Of a DNA stretch of 34,539 nucleotides, positions 16,195 to 23,412 are shown one piece after another. Source of the DNA: Fimenecus sp963624605 (GTDB taxonomy: Bacteria; Bacillota; Clostridia; Oscillospirales; Acutalibacteraceae); NCBI GenBank assembly GCA_963624605.1, contig CAVFQD010000014.1:1-34539 (forward strand), read 5' to 3'. Below the pieces are notes generated by a model. That model searched no databases and was not told the origin of the DNA. It was given only the letters and a program-made list of their open reading frames with translations. Within the stretch, counting starts at the first letter, position 1, and each line of letters opens with the position of its first letter. The translations under genes and the position numbers were made by a program.

Positions 16195-16208
16195 TTTCCC
16201 GACACACA

Positions 16209-16242
16209 AAAATCCGCAGAGAGTTTAATCTCTGCGGATTTT
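16209..16242. terminator. Bidirectional terminator between the flavin-reductase gene and the accessory island
   Basis: A perfect 14-bp stem AAAATCCGCAGAGA (16209-16222) / TCTCTGCGGATTTT (16229-16242) with a 6-base loop. T-rich sequence follows on both strands, and the stop codon of the minus-strand gene at 16244 abuts it. Confidence 0.9.
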
Positions 16243-16243
16243 A

Positions 16244-16744
16244 TTATGCACTTTTCGATAATTTCACTCCGGCATATAACAACATTGAGTCTATTACATT
16301 CGCCTTTTCGTCTAAAAGCTGCAATTCAATTTTATTTATTCTGTCGAGCTTATTTTTACTAAACTCTATCTGTGCATAAACCGGATAAATATTAAAGTTC
16401 GAATTATATCTTTTACAATATTCTTTTACTAAATCGGATTTTTGCCCATATCTTTTATTGTATATATGTATAATTATTTTATCGTTATATAATTCCGGTT
16501 GCGACATTTTCGAGTTTAATCCATATTTAATTTCTCTGACTTTCATTCCGTCAATTGTTGTCCCTTCCTTAAAGGCACTTATTATTGCATAAGTATGCTG
16601 ATGACTGTTTCTGTTATACGCATAATTACTGTAAAAAAGATTGGGGTTTGATTTAGTTATATTCGAAAATTCATAATCATTAGTCAGAATTAAATTAACT
16701 ATTCTGCGTTTTTGCTCCTCAGTTATTAAATCACTAAGTTCCAT
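16244..16744 (-). CDS. Hypothetical protein, last gene of the accessory island
   Basis: A 166-residue soluble protein I do not recognise. There is no signal peptide or membrane helix. It is rich in Tyr, Asn, Lys and Ile. A helical N-terminal part (TEEQKRRIVNLILTNDYEF) leads to a mixed region with KIIIHIYNKRYGQKSDLVKEY and a C-terminal beta/alpha part (KIELQLLDEKANVIDSM). I start it at the ATG at 16744, preceded by GGAGG that overlaps the stop codon of the preceding gene, so translation is coupled. Being the only member of the cluster without an export signal, it may be a cytoplasmic partner or immunity-like protein; that is speculation. Confidence 0.65.
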   Translation of the reverse strand: MELSDLITEEQKRRIVNLILTNDYEFSNITKSNPNLFYSNYAYNRNSHQHTYAIISAFKEGTTIDGMKVREIKYGLNSKMSQPELYNDKIIIHIYNKRYGQKSDLVKEYCKRYNSNFNIYPVYAQIEFSKNKLDRINKIELQLLDEKANVIDSMLLYAGVKLSKSA

Positions 16745-16745
16745 T

Positions 16746-17300
16746 TCAGCCTCCAACAAATTCTATTCTCGTTGCAGAAGTGCTGACATAATTGATTGTA
16801 TATTTATATTTCTTTCCTATTTCATCTCCCTTAAAACCTCCCACATAACATACTTGATAATCTTTTATCGGAGTACCGTTAGCGTCATATACATATGCGT
16901 TAATAGCAAAATTTTCAGCACCCGCACCTGAGGAATTCAACACTTTTTCGTAATCAATATATATATCATAATAACAATCGTCCGGATTTTCATCATGATA
17001 TACAGCAACGCAATTGTTTATTTTTATTGCTCCCCAGTCCTTACCATATTTGCCATAAATTATGTCATCATAAACAAATTCTATATTAGCTCTTTGCGCT
17101 GTAACCGCTTCCGTTTCTAACGGCTCGGTAATAATATCATTATTATTGCCAAATGTTTCGTCATATGAATCGTAAACAGCATTGTTGTAACTGTTGCCAT
17201 TTGCATTATTTCCTGAATTTTGCGAAAAATAGATTACCAGCCCAAGAATTACTACAACCAAACCTATACCTACAATTATTATTTTTGTCTTTTTACTCAT
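16746..17300 (-). CDS. Hypothetical membrane-anchored extracellular protein
   Basis: A 184-residue protein with one N-terminal hydrophobic helix (about residues 6-24, IIIVGIGLVVVILGLVIYF) preceded by Lys, so the rest should face outward. A low-complexity Asn/Gly/Tyr linker (about 27-55) leads to a beta-rich domain of about 120 residues (EFVYDDIIYGKYGKDWGAI, YYDIYIDYEKVL, YTINYVSTSATRIEFVGG). It resembles the general layout of DUF4352/DUF5067-like lipoprotein domains, but I cannot assign it. The ribosome site AAGGGGAT overlaps the stop codon of the upstream reading frame, so it is part of one transcription unit. Confidence 0.65.
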   Translation of the reverse strand: MSKKTKIIIVGIGLVVVILGLVIYFSQNSGNNANGNSYNNAVYDSYDETFGNNNDIITEPLETEAVTAQRANIEFVYDDIIYGKYGKDWGAIKINNCVAVYHDENPDDCYYDIYIDYEKVLNSSGAGAENFAINAYVYDANGTPIKDYQVCYVGGFKGDEIGKKYKYTINYVSTSATRIEFVGG

Positions 17301-17313
17301 TTTAATTATCCCC

Positions 17314-17667
17314 TTACCATGTAATATAAAATACTAACTCGATATTCTTCTGTACACCGCCGACATAAGTTGCAAGCCGGCAGTGTAAAGTTGTCGGTCT
17401 TTGATTATCTAAATCAGACAGTGGCACTTGAATAGTAATATTTTGATATTCTCCCATTTTTACGGTTGAACTGTCATATTCATATTTAATCGGGACTGAT
17501 TTATCATAAGTATCGGTTATACTTGCAGTTCCAAATCCTCTTAAAATAACGGTCATTGAACTGTTTAGTTTCATCTCTGTTTTTATGTACAAATAGTTAT
17601 TTCTTATATATGGGGAGTACAGTTGCCAATCGTCATCTTTAGATTGATAAATATTTTTCCATTCCAT
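17314..17667 (-). CDS. Hypothetical secreted-type beta domain, probably the C-terminal part of the lipoprotein cut by the gap
   Basis: A 117-codon frame of beta-rich, Tyr/Thr-rich protein (WQLYSPYIRNNYLYIKTEMK, KMGEYQNITIQVPLS, TTLHCRLATYVGG, ending LVFYITW), with no export signal of its own. It starts at an ATG without a ribosome site, just after an in-frame TAG. In the neighbouring frame, however, sense codons continue up to a run of seven A before this ATG. Removing one A would join them into one continuous reading frame leading back toward the assembly gap and the lipoprotein signal beyond it. I therefore think it is the C-terminal portion of that lipoprotein, broken by the gap and possibly by a homopolymer error. 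Confidence 0.5.
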   Translation of the reverse strand: MEWKNIYQSKDDDWQLYSPYIRNNYLYIKTEMKLNSSMTVILRGFGTASITDTYDKSVPIKYEYDSSTVKMGEYQNITIQVPLSDLDNQRPTTLHCRLATYVGGVQKNIELVFYITW

Positions 17668-17695
17668 TTTTTTCTAAAGAAACATTTATTAAAAA

Positions 17696-17705
17696 NNNNN
17701 NNNNN
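17696..17705. other. Assembly gap (10 Ns)
   Basis: Ten consecutive N. Ten is a common placeholder length, so the true size of the missing sequence is unknown. It falls inside a coding region. Confidence 0.99.
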
Positions 17706-17874
17706 GTACTACCGAGTCTCTTGATTCAATGTAATTGTCCTCAACATTTGATACATTCCCCACACTTGATGTACAGCCGTTTGAAAGCAAAGCAAAAGAA
17801 ACAATAACAGCAATTATTATCGTTATACTTTTCAAGTTTGCCTTTTTTCTTTTATTAACACCGCTATCCCGCAT
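17706..17874 (-). CDS. N-terminal part of a lipoprotein, truncated by the assembly gap
   Basis: Fifty-six codons remain. A basic start (NKRKKANLK) leads to a hydrophobic helix and a lipobox LLSNGC with the lipidated Cys at about residue 34, then a Ser/Val/Asn-rich spacer. This is a clear type II signal peptide, so the mature protein should be tethered to the outer face of the membrane. The gene is the first of the minus-strand island operon, under a perfect consensus promoter. Its C-terminal domain is probably the frame at 17314-17667. GGGGAG precedes the start. Confidence 0.65.
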
Positions 17875-17900
17875 CTAAACACTCCCCTTTAATTGCTATT

Positions 17901-17949
17901 GCCCGTTAAATGACAATACTATTATAGCCCGTTTATGGGTAATTGTCAA
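17901..17949 (-). promoter_or_regulatory. Consensus promoter of the accessory island with repeated operator-like sites
   Basis: Minus-strand TTGACA (17944-17949), 17-base spacer, TATAAT (17921-17926), a perfect match. On the plus strand GCCCGTT occurs twice, at 17901-17907 and 17927-17933, 26 bp apart. The first is followed by AAATGACAA and the second by TATGGGTAATTGTCAA. The second copy fills the spacer and includes CCCGTTTATGGG, a partial palindrome. The divergent small XRE protein is the obvious candidate to bind here. Confidence 0.6.
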
Positions 17950-17991
17950 TATACATATGATATTTTACAATCGATTACAGGAAGTGGTAAT

Positions 17992-18225
17992 GTGATTGTT
18001 TTTGATAATCTATGGAAAACAATGAAAAGCAAGGGCGTTTCTCAATACAAATTGATAAAGGAATTTGGTATAAGCACCGGTCAACTTGATAGATTGAGAA
18101 AAAATGAAAATGTAAATGTTTATACGCTAAATACTCTGTGTTCTATTTTAGATTGCAACATTGAAGACATTGCCACATATGTTAAGGATGAAAGCAACGA
18201 GCAACATGTTGAAAACAAGCTATAA
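17992..18225 (+). CDS. Small XRE/Cro-type regulator, divergent from the accessory island
   Basis: A 77-residue protein that is almost entirely a Cro/CI-like DNA-binding domain of the HTH_26 type: LWKTMKSKGVSQYKLIKEFG, then ISTGQLDRLRKNENVNVYTL and LCSILDCNIEDIATYV. I take the GTG at 17992, which has AGGAAG at suitable distance; a longer frame back to 17935 runs through the divergent promoter. Codon and base use are AT-rich like the divergent genes, so it probably came with them and controls them. A long terminator follows directly. Confidence 0.8.
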   Translation: MIVFDNLWKTMKSKGVSQYKLIKEFGISTGQLDRLRKNENVNVYTLNTLCSILDCNIEDIATYVKDESNEQHVENKL

Positions 18226-18228
18226 TAA

Positions 18229-18270
18229 AAAGCACCGCAGGTCTGATTTATAACAGACTTGCGGTGCTTT
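18229..18270. terminator. Bidirectional terminator between the XRE gene and the metal-efflux operon
   Basis: A 17-bp stem AAAGCACCGCAGGTCTG (18229-18245) pairing with 18254-18270 (one G-U pair, 8-base loop). T-rich sequence follows on both strands. It serves the XRE gene and, 60 bases past its stop, the ArsR gene. Confidence 0.9.
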
Positions 18271-18331
18271 TATATTAAAAGAACTAACAATTAAAATTTT
18301 TGCTTTTATAAATTTAACATATAAAAACCTT

Positions 18332-18688
18332 TTATTCCTCGATATGCTCCTGTCCCTGAGCGATTATCGTACGGACATGCTCGTCGGCAAGCGAATAGAA
18401 CACCGACTTGCCCTCACGGCGCGCCTTGACAAGCTTGTTCTGCTTTAATATTTTAAGCTGATGCGAGATAGCCGACTGGTTCATATTCAGTGCCGAAGCC
18501 AAATCGCACACGCAGACCTCCGCCTCAAAGAGAACATAAAGTATGCGTATCCTTGTCGAGTCGCCGAACACCTTGAACAGCTCTGCGAGATTATAGAGCT
18601 CAACCTCGTCGGGCATCTCGTCGATTACCTTTTTAAGCACCGAACCGTGAACCTCGTTTACCTCACAGCAGTCTAATTCTTTCTCCAT
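18332..18688 (-). CDS. ArsR/SmtB-family metal-sensing repressor, CadC-like
   Basis: A 118-residue winged-helix repressor. The metal site of CadC is visible: Cys7 and Cys8 near the N terminus and Cys59-Val-Cys61 in the third helix (EVCVCDL), almost the positions of Cys7, Cys11, Cys58 and Cys60 of S. aureus CadC. A second zinc-type site may exist in the last helix (DEH followed by EHIEE). The recognition helix is NMNQSAISHQLKILK. The ATG at 18688 has AGAGG 8 bases upstream; a TTG at 18706 is a poorer start. It is the last gene of the efflux operon and probably binds the palindrome at 20927-20946, releasing it on Cd2+, Pb2+ or Zn2+. Confidence 0.9.
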   Translation of the reverse strand: MEKELDCCEVNEVHGSVLKKVIDEMPDEVELYNLAELFKVFGDSTRIRILYVLFEAEVCVCDLASALNMNQSAISHQLKILKQNKLVKARREGKSVFYSLADEHVRTIIAQGQEHIEE

Positions 18689-18706
18689 CGTTTTTACCTC
18701 TTTCAA

Positions 18707-20584
18707 TTACAGTTTTTTAACCATCAGCGCACGGATTGCGTTCAATACGGCAATTACCATTACTCCGACATCTGCAAAGATTGCCGCCCACATATTCGCA
18801 ATACCCAAAGCGCCTAATACAAGGCACACAAGCTTTACGCCAAGCGCAAATGTGATGTTTTCATATACAATTCTAAGGCATTTTCTTGAAATTTTGATAG
18901 CCTTTGCGATTTTAAGCGGGTCGTCGTCCATAAGGACTATATCCGCCGCCTCGATAGCCGCGTCCGAGCCCATTGCGCCCATTGCGATCCCTATATCGGC
19001 TCTTGAGAGCACGGGAGCGTCGTTTATGCCGTCGCCGACAAACGCAAGCTTTTCCTTTTCGCCCTTTTTCGACAAAATCTCCTCAACCTTTGAGACCTTG
19101 TCGGCAGGCAACAGCTCGCTGTAAACCTCGTCAATTCCAAGCTCTTCGGCAACCTGATTTGCAACATCGGAAGCGTCGCCCGTAAGCATAACCGTCTTTT
19201 TGACGCCTGCCTTTTTAAGCTCTGAAATAGCCTGCTTTGAAGTGGGCTTTACGACATCCGAAATCAGGATATGTCCCGCATACTTTCCGTCAACGGCAAT
19301 ATGCACCTTTGTGCCGACTTCTTTGCACTCGGTATATTTTATTCCGAGCTTATCCATAAGCTTTCCGTTGCCTGCGGCAACCTCTTTTCCGTCAACCCTT
19401 GCGATAACGCCGTGGCCCGAAATCTCCTTGACATCGGAAACCCTCTGCTTGTCGATTTCCCGTCCGTATGCCGCCTGCAAGCTCTTGCTTATCGGGTGCG
19501 TGGAGTAGCTCTCGGCACAAGCCGCAAGCTCAATTAGATGATTTTTGTCTATTGTGTTATCGTGAACTCCGACAACCTCGAAAACGCCCTTTGTCATAGT
19601 GCCCGTTTTGTCGAAAAGGACATATTTTGTCTTTGAAAGCGTCTCAAGATAGTTAGAGCCCTTGACAAGCACGCCTGCGTTGCTCGCTCCGCCTATTCCC
19701 GCAAAGAAGCTCAGCGGCACGCTGATTACAACGGCGCACGGGCAGCTTATTACAAGGAAGGTAAGCGCTCTGTAAACCCAAGTGCCGAACGATGCGGCAT
19801 TGCCAGCAATAAGATTTATAATCGGCGGTATGAGCGCGAGCGCCAGTGCGCTGAAGCATACCGTAGGCGTATAGTAGCGTGCGAATTTTGAAATGAAATT
19901 CTCCGAACGGGATTTCTTCGAAGTTGCGTTTTCAACAAGGTCAAGTATTTTTGAAACTGTTGACTCACCGAACTCTTTTGTGGTTTTGACCTTTATAACG
20001 CCCGAAAGGTTTATACAGCCGCTGACAATTTCGTCGCCTGCTTTAACCTCTCTCGGAACGCTCTCGCCCGTGAGCGCGCTTGTGTTAAGTGAGGAAGCAC
20101 CTTCGGTTACAACGCCGTCTATCGGTACCTTTTCGCCGGGAGTTACAACGATTATCGAGCCTATCTCAACCTCGTCGGGGTCAACCTGCTTCAATTCGCC
20201 GTTTTCCTCAATGTTCGCATAGTCGGGCCTTATGTCCATAAGCTCCGATATGTTTCTGCGGCTCTTTCCTACGGCATAGCTCTGGAAAAGCTCGCCTATC
20301 TGATAAAAAAGCATAACCGAAACGCCCTCGGTATAGTCGCCCAACGCTATTGCTCCGACTGTTGCGACCGCCATAAGGAAGTTTTCGTCAAACACCTGCT
20401 TGTTCTTAATGCCCATAAGAGCCTTTTTAAGAATATCGTAGCCGATAACGAAATACGGCACCATATAAAGCGCAAATTCAAGATAGCTGTTAAGCGTAAC
20501 AAATTTACCGAGTATTTTAAGCGCAATAATAAGTATAGCCGAAACTATAATTCTTATCAATACTTTTTTCTGCTTCTTAGTCAT
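18707..20584 (-). CDS. P1B-type heavy-metal-exporting ATPase (Zn/Cd/Pb type)
   Basis: A 625-residue metal pump. Seen in order: N-terminal membrane helices, TGES actuator motif (172-175), the metal-binding CPC in helix 6 (281-283), phosphorylation motif DKTGT (325-329), an HP-type motif in STHPIS and the hinge GDGINDAP. CPC with a Cd-type ArsR in the same operon favours Zn2+/Cd2+/Pb2+ over Cu+. It lacks the usual N-terminal metal-binding domain; that domain is encoded as a separate 72-residue protein immediately upstream. It follows the metallochaperone by 51 bases, with GGAGAGAG before the ATG. Confidence 0.95.
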   Translation of the reverse strand: MTKKQKKVLIRIIVSAILIIALKILGKFVTLNSYLEFALYMVPYFVIGYDILKKALMGIKNKQVFDENFLMAVATVGAIALGDYTEGVSVMLFYQIGELFQSYAVGKSRRNISELMDIRPDYANIEENGELKQVDPDEVEIGSIIVVTPGEKVPIDGVVTEGASSLNTSALTGESVPREVKAGDEIVSGCINLSGVIKVKTTKEFGESTVSKILDLVENATSKKSRSENFISKFARYYTPTVCFSALALALIPPIINLIAGNAASFGTWVYRALTFLVISCPCAVVISVPLSFFAGIGGASNAGVLVKGSNYLETLSKTKYVLFDKTGTMTKGVFEVVGVHDNTIDKNHLIELAACAESYSTHPISKSLQAAYGREIDKQRVSDVKEISGHGVIARVDGKEVAAGNGKLMDKLGIKYTECKEVGTKVHIAVDGKYAGHILISDVVKPTSKQAISELKKAGVKKTVMLTGDASDVANQVAEELGIDEVYSELLPADKVSKVEEILSKKGEKEKLAFVGDGINDAPVLSRADIGIAMGAMGSDAAIEAADIVLMDDDPLKIAKAIKISRKCLRIVYENITFALGVKLVCLVLGALGIANMWAAIFADVGVMVIAVLNAIRALMVKKL

Positions 20585-20635
20585 CGTTCTCTCTCCGTTT
20601 CAAAAAGCGCAACCGAAACGATTGCGCCCTAAATG

Positions 20636-20854
20636 TCAGATGTAAATTTCGCAGTCGTCCTCGACCCTTTTACAGTTTTTAAGGACATCCTTCATAACAA
20701 CCTTGGCGTCCGCACCCTCGTCAAACTCAACATTCATTTTAAGCATCATAAAGTTTACCGTTGCATCCTTAACTCCGTCGGTCTTTTTTGCGGCTTCCTC
20801 CATTTTGTTGGCGCAGTTGGCGCAATCAACATCGATTTTGTAAGATTTTTTCAT
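20636..20854 (-). CDS. Heavy-metal-associated (HMA) domain protein, metallochaperone
   Basis: A 72-residue single-domain protein with the ferredoxin-like HMA fold. The motif is DVDCANCANKME, the pattern DCANC being that of Zn/Cd ATPase N-terminal domains rather than the MxCxxC of copper chaperones. The remainder (GVKDATVNFMMLKMNVEF) follows the family. A Cys and acidic residues near the C terminus (CKRVEDDCEIYI) could add ligands. It is the first gene of the operon and replaces in trans the domain missing from the ATPase, so it probably delivers metal to the pump. GGAGTAA precedes the ATG. Confidence 0.9.
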   Translation of the reverse strand: MKKSYKIDVDCANCANKMEEAAKKTDGVKDATVNFMMLKMNVEFDEGADAKVVMKDVLKNCKRVEDDCEIYI

Positions 20855-20926
20855 AGCTTTACTCCGTTCTGACGCTCGGCGTCGTGTTGTTTATTGTAAG
20901 CGGTGTTTCCGCTTTTTCGTATTATC

Positions 20927-20983
20927 ATATGAACATCTGTTCATATATTGATTTGATTATATCACACATATATTATATGTCAA
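20927..20983 (-). promoter_or_regulatory. Promoter and ArsR/SmtB-type operator of the metal-efflux operon
   Basis: Minus-strand TTGACA (20978-20983), 16-base spacer, TATAAT (20956-20961). Ten bases further downstream lies the perfect inverted repeat ATATGAACA-TC-TGTTCATAT (20927-20946). TGAACA/TGTTCA half-sites are characteristic of the CadC/SmtB/CzrA group, so the repressor encoded at the end of the operon very likely acts here at the transcription start. Confidence 0.85.
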
Positions 20984-21012
20984 GCGTTTATTAAAAATTT
21001 TTCATAATTTTT

Positions 21013-21041
21013 TTGAAAACCCGTCAATCTTATGTTACAAT
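21013..21041 (+). promoter_or_regulatory. Sigma-A promoter of ung
   Basis: TTGAAA (21013-21018), 17 bases, TACAAT (21036-21041). The predicted start of transcription near 21048 coincides with the ribosome site GAGGTGA, so the leader is extremely short. Confidence 0.7.
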
Positions 21042-21059
21042 AGCTGTGAGGTGATACAA

Positions 21060-21731
21060 ATGGTACACTTGGGAAACGATTGGGACGAAATACTAAAAGA
21101 TGAATTTGACAAGCCCTATTACAGAAAATTAAGGCTTTTTCTTAAAGAAGAATATCAAAACCACACGGTATATCCGCCGATGAACGACATTTTCAACGCA
21201 CTGTGCTGCACCTCGTTTGCGGACACAAAGGCGGTTATTATCGGTCAGGACCCCTACCACGGAGCGGGTCAGGCGCACGGTATGTGCTTTTCGGTAAAAA
21301 AAGGCACTCCTCCGCCGCCGTCTCTTCAGAATATTTTTAAGGAAATACATTCCGACCTCGGCATTGATATGAATGTCGGGCACGGCGAGCTTACCTCATG
21401 GGCAAAGCAGGGCGTTCTGCTTCTCAACACCGTGCTGACAGTCCGTGAGGGTATGGCAAACAGCCATAAGGATATGGGCTGGGAAATATTCACCGACAGG
21501 GTAATTTCCGAACTCAACAACAAGCAAACACCCGTTGTGTTTTTGCTTTGGGGCGCACATGCAAGGAAAAAGGCGGCGGTTATCACAAACCCCATTCATT
21601 ATAAGCTCACCGCGGCGCACCCGAGCCCTTTATCGGCTTACAACGGTTTTTTCGGCTGCAAACATTTCTCAAAAGCAAACGAATTGCTGACAGCCTCGGG
21701 TCAGACCCCGATTGACTGGAGTCTCAAGTGA
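21060..21731 (+). CDS. ung: Uracil-DNA glycosylase, family 1
   Basis: A 223-residue enzyme that removes uracil from DNA as the first step of base excision repair. The water-activating motif GQDPYHG (62-68, catalytic Asp64) and the C-terminal DNA-intercalation loop HPSPLSA with its His are intact, as is the uracil-binding Asn of LLLNTVLTV. I choose the ATG at 21060: GAGGTGA lies seven bases before it, whereas the upstream GTG at 21051 is inside that ribosome site. It is divergent from the metal-efflux operon. Confidence 0.97.
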   Translation: MVHLGNDWDEILKDEFDKPYYRKLRLFLKEEYQNHTVYPPMNDIFNALCCTSFADTKAVIIGQDPYHGAGQAHGMCFSVKKGTPPPPSLQNIFKEIHSDLGIDMNVGHGELTSWAKQGVLLLNTVLTVREGMANSHKDMGWEIFTDRVISELNNKQTPVVFLLWGAHARKKAAVITNPIHYKLTAAHPSPLSAYNGFFGCKHFSKANELLTASGQTPIDWSLK

Positions 21732-21758
21732 AATTTCGACAAAGTTTTTATATTGCTA

Positions 21759-21787
21759 TTGATTTTTAATCTTTGTTATTTTATAAT
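21759..21787 (+). promoter_or_regulatory. Sigma-A promoter of the DUF1846 gene
   Basis: TTGATT (21759-21764), 17 bases, TATAAT (21782-21787). Transcription would start near 21794, immediately before the hairpin at 21798. Confidence 0.65.
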
Positions 21788-21797
21788 ATCAAGTGTC

Positions 21798-21838
21798 GCA
21801 CTTCGAATCGATTGCGTAATCGCTTCGGGGTGCTTTTG
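21798..21838 (+). terminator. Hairpin with T-run in the leader of the DUF1846 gene (terminator of ung or attenuator)
   Basis: GCACTTCGAA (21798-21807) pairs with TTCGGGGTGC (21824-21833) using two G-U pairs. Inside, CGATT/AATCG closes a 4-base loop GCGT. TTTTG follows. It can end ung transcription, but it lies downstream of the predicted DUF1846 promoter, so it would also be at the very 5' end of that mRNA. Confidence 0.65.
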
Positions 21839-21874
21839 TATGATATTTTCAATCCGTAAACAGGGGGCAGAACA

Positions 21875-23356
21875 GTGAAAACAGGGTTTGACAACGACAA
21901 ATACCTTAAAACTCAATCCGAGCATATAAGGCAGAGGATAAACGAATTCGGCGGCAAGCTTTATCTTGAATTCGGCGGAAAAATATTCGACGACTTCCAC
22001 GCTTCAAGAGTTCTTCCGGGCTTTTTACCCGACAGCAAAATGAAAATGCTGCTTGAATTAAAGGACGAGGCTGAAATGCTTATCGCCATCAACGCAAACG
22101 ACATTGAAAAGAACAAGATAAGAGGCGACATAGGCATAACCTATGACCTTGATGTTTTAAGGCTTATCGATATATACAGGAACTTCGGTCTGCTTGTAAG
22201 CGGCGTTGTAATGACGCAGTTCAACAATCAGCCGTCGGCAGTGGCTTTTCAGCAAAGGCTTACGGAGCTCGGCGTAAAGGTTTACCGCCATTACAGCATT
22301 GAAAACTATCCGCAGGATGTTCAGCTCATAGTCAGCGACGACGGATACGGAAAGAATGAATTTGTCGAAACTACCCGTTCGCTTGTCGTCGTTACCGCAC
22401 CGGGTCCCGGAAGCGGAAAAATGGCGGTTTGTCTGTCCCAGCTCTATCACGAGCACAAGCACGGAGTCCGTGCGGGCTATGCGAAGTTTGAGACATTCCC
22501 CATATGGAATCTGCCGCTCAAGCACCCCGTAAACCTCGCTTACGAGGCGGCTACAACGGATTTGAACGATGTAAATATGATTGACCCGTTCCACCTTGAA
22601 GCGTACGGCGTCACAACGGTAAACTATAACAGGGATATTGAAATTTTCCCCGTCCTCAACGCTATTTTCGAGCGCATTTTCGGTGTTTCGCCGTATAAAT
22701 CCCCCACGGATATGGGCGTCAATATGGCGGGCAACTGCATAATCGACGACGAGGTGGTAAGGGAGGCGTCAAAGCAGGAGGTTATCAGAAGATATTACAA
22801 GGCTCTTGTCGACAAAAAGAACGGTGCGAATGTCACAAACGAAATCCGCAATCTTGAGCTTATTATGAAGCAGCTTGAAATTGTTCCCGAGTACAGAAAG
22901 TGCGTTTTGCCCGCAGTTGAGCTCTGTGACAGAACAGGCGAGCCTGCGGCGGCAATCGAGCTTGACAACGGAAAGATAATCACGGGCAAGACCTCCGACC
23001 TTTTGGGCGCTTCGTCGGCAATGCTCCTCAACGCACTTAAAGAGATAGCTCATATCAACGATGATATTGACCTTATCTCCCCGAAGGTTATCGAGCCTAT
23101 ACAGGATTTGAAGGTAAACCATCTCGGCAACAAAAACCCGAGACTTCACACGGATGAAATCCTGCTTGCGCTTTCGATTTCAGCCGCAACCAACCCGACT
23201 GCGGAAATGGCAATGAAGGCGCTTGAAAAGCTTAACGGCTGTCAGATGCATTCAACAGTTATACTCTCCGAGGTTGACCTGCACACGCTTAAAAAGCTCG
23301 GTGTAAATGTTACCTGCGAACCTTACAGACAGTCAAAAACACTTTTCCACAAATAA
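21875..23356 (+). CDS. DUF1846 family protein
   Basis: A 493-residue protein of the DUF1846 family, widespread in Firmicutes and Actinobacteria; structures exist but a biochemical role is not settled to my knowledge. Typical stretches are GFDNDKYLKTQSEHI at the start, LYLEFGGKIFDDFHA, a P-loop-like APGPGSGKMAVCLSQLYHE and KSPTDMGVNMAG. The glycine-rich loop suggests nucleotide or phosphate binding. It is soluble, with no membrane helices. The start is a GTG at 21875 with AGGGGG upstream. It is monocistronic, closed by its own terminator. Confidence 0.93.
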   Translation: MKTGFDNDKYLKTQSEHIRQRINEFGGKLYLEFGGKIFDDFHASRVLPGFLPDSKMKMLLELKDEAEMLIAINANDIEKNKIRGDIGITYDLDVLRLIDIYRNFGLLVSGVVMTQFNNQPSAVAFQQRLTELGVKVYRHYSIENYPQDVQLIVSDDGYGKNEFVETTRSLVVVTAPGPGSGKMAVCLSQLYHEHKHGVRAGYAKFETFPIWNLPLKHPVNLAYEAATTDLNDVNMIDPFHLEAYGVTTVNYNRDIEIFPVLNAIFERIFGVSPYKSPTDMGVNMAGNCIIDDEVVREASKQEVIRRYYKALVDKKNGANVTNEIRNLELIMKQLEIVPEYRKCVLPAVELCDRTGEPAAAIELDNGKIITGKTSDLLGASSAMLLNALKEIAHINDDIDLISPKVIEPIQDLKVNHLGNKNPRLHTDEILLALSISAATNPTAEMAMKALEKLNGCQMHSTVILSEVDLHTLKKLGVNVTCEPYRQSKTLFHK

Positions 23357-23370
23357 ATGAAACAATATAT

Positions 23371-23412
23371 TCGCCGCAGTTTTTTCGTGAGATTAAACTG
23401 CGGCGATATTTT
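23371..23412 (+). terminator. Terminator of the DUF1846 gene
   Basis: A perfect 12-bp stem TCGCCGCAGTTT (23371-23382) / AAACTGCGGCGA (23395-23406), 12-base loop, followed by TATTTTAT. It lies 15 bases after the stop codon. Confidence 0.85.

Noticed and set aside
16244..18270. Mobile element such as an insertion sequence or prophage
   Set aside because: The AT-rich island contains no transposase, integrase or terminal inverted repeats that I can see; transfer is only suggested by composition.
20855..20926. Metal riboswitch in the efflux operon leader
   Set aside because: Only short simple hairpins (GACGC/GCGTC and GCGG/CCGC) are present, without the conserved core of a known riboswitch; control is explained by the ArsR operator.
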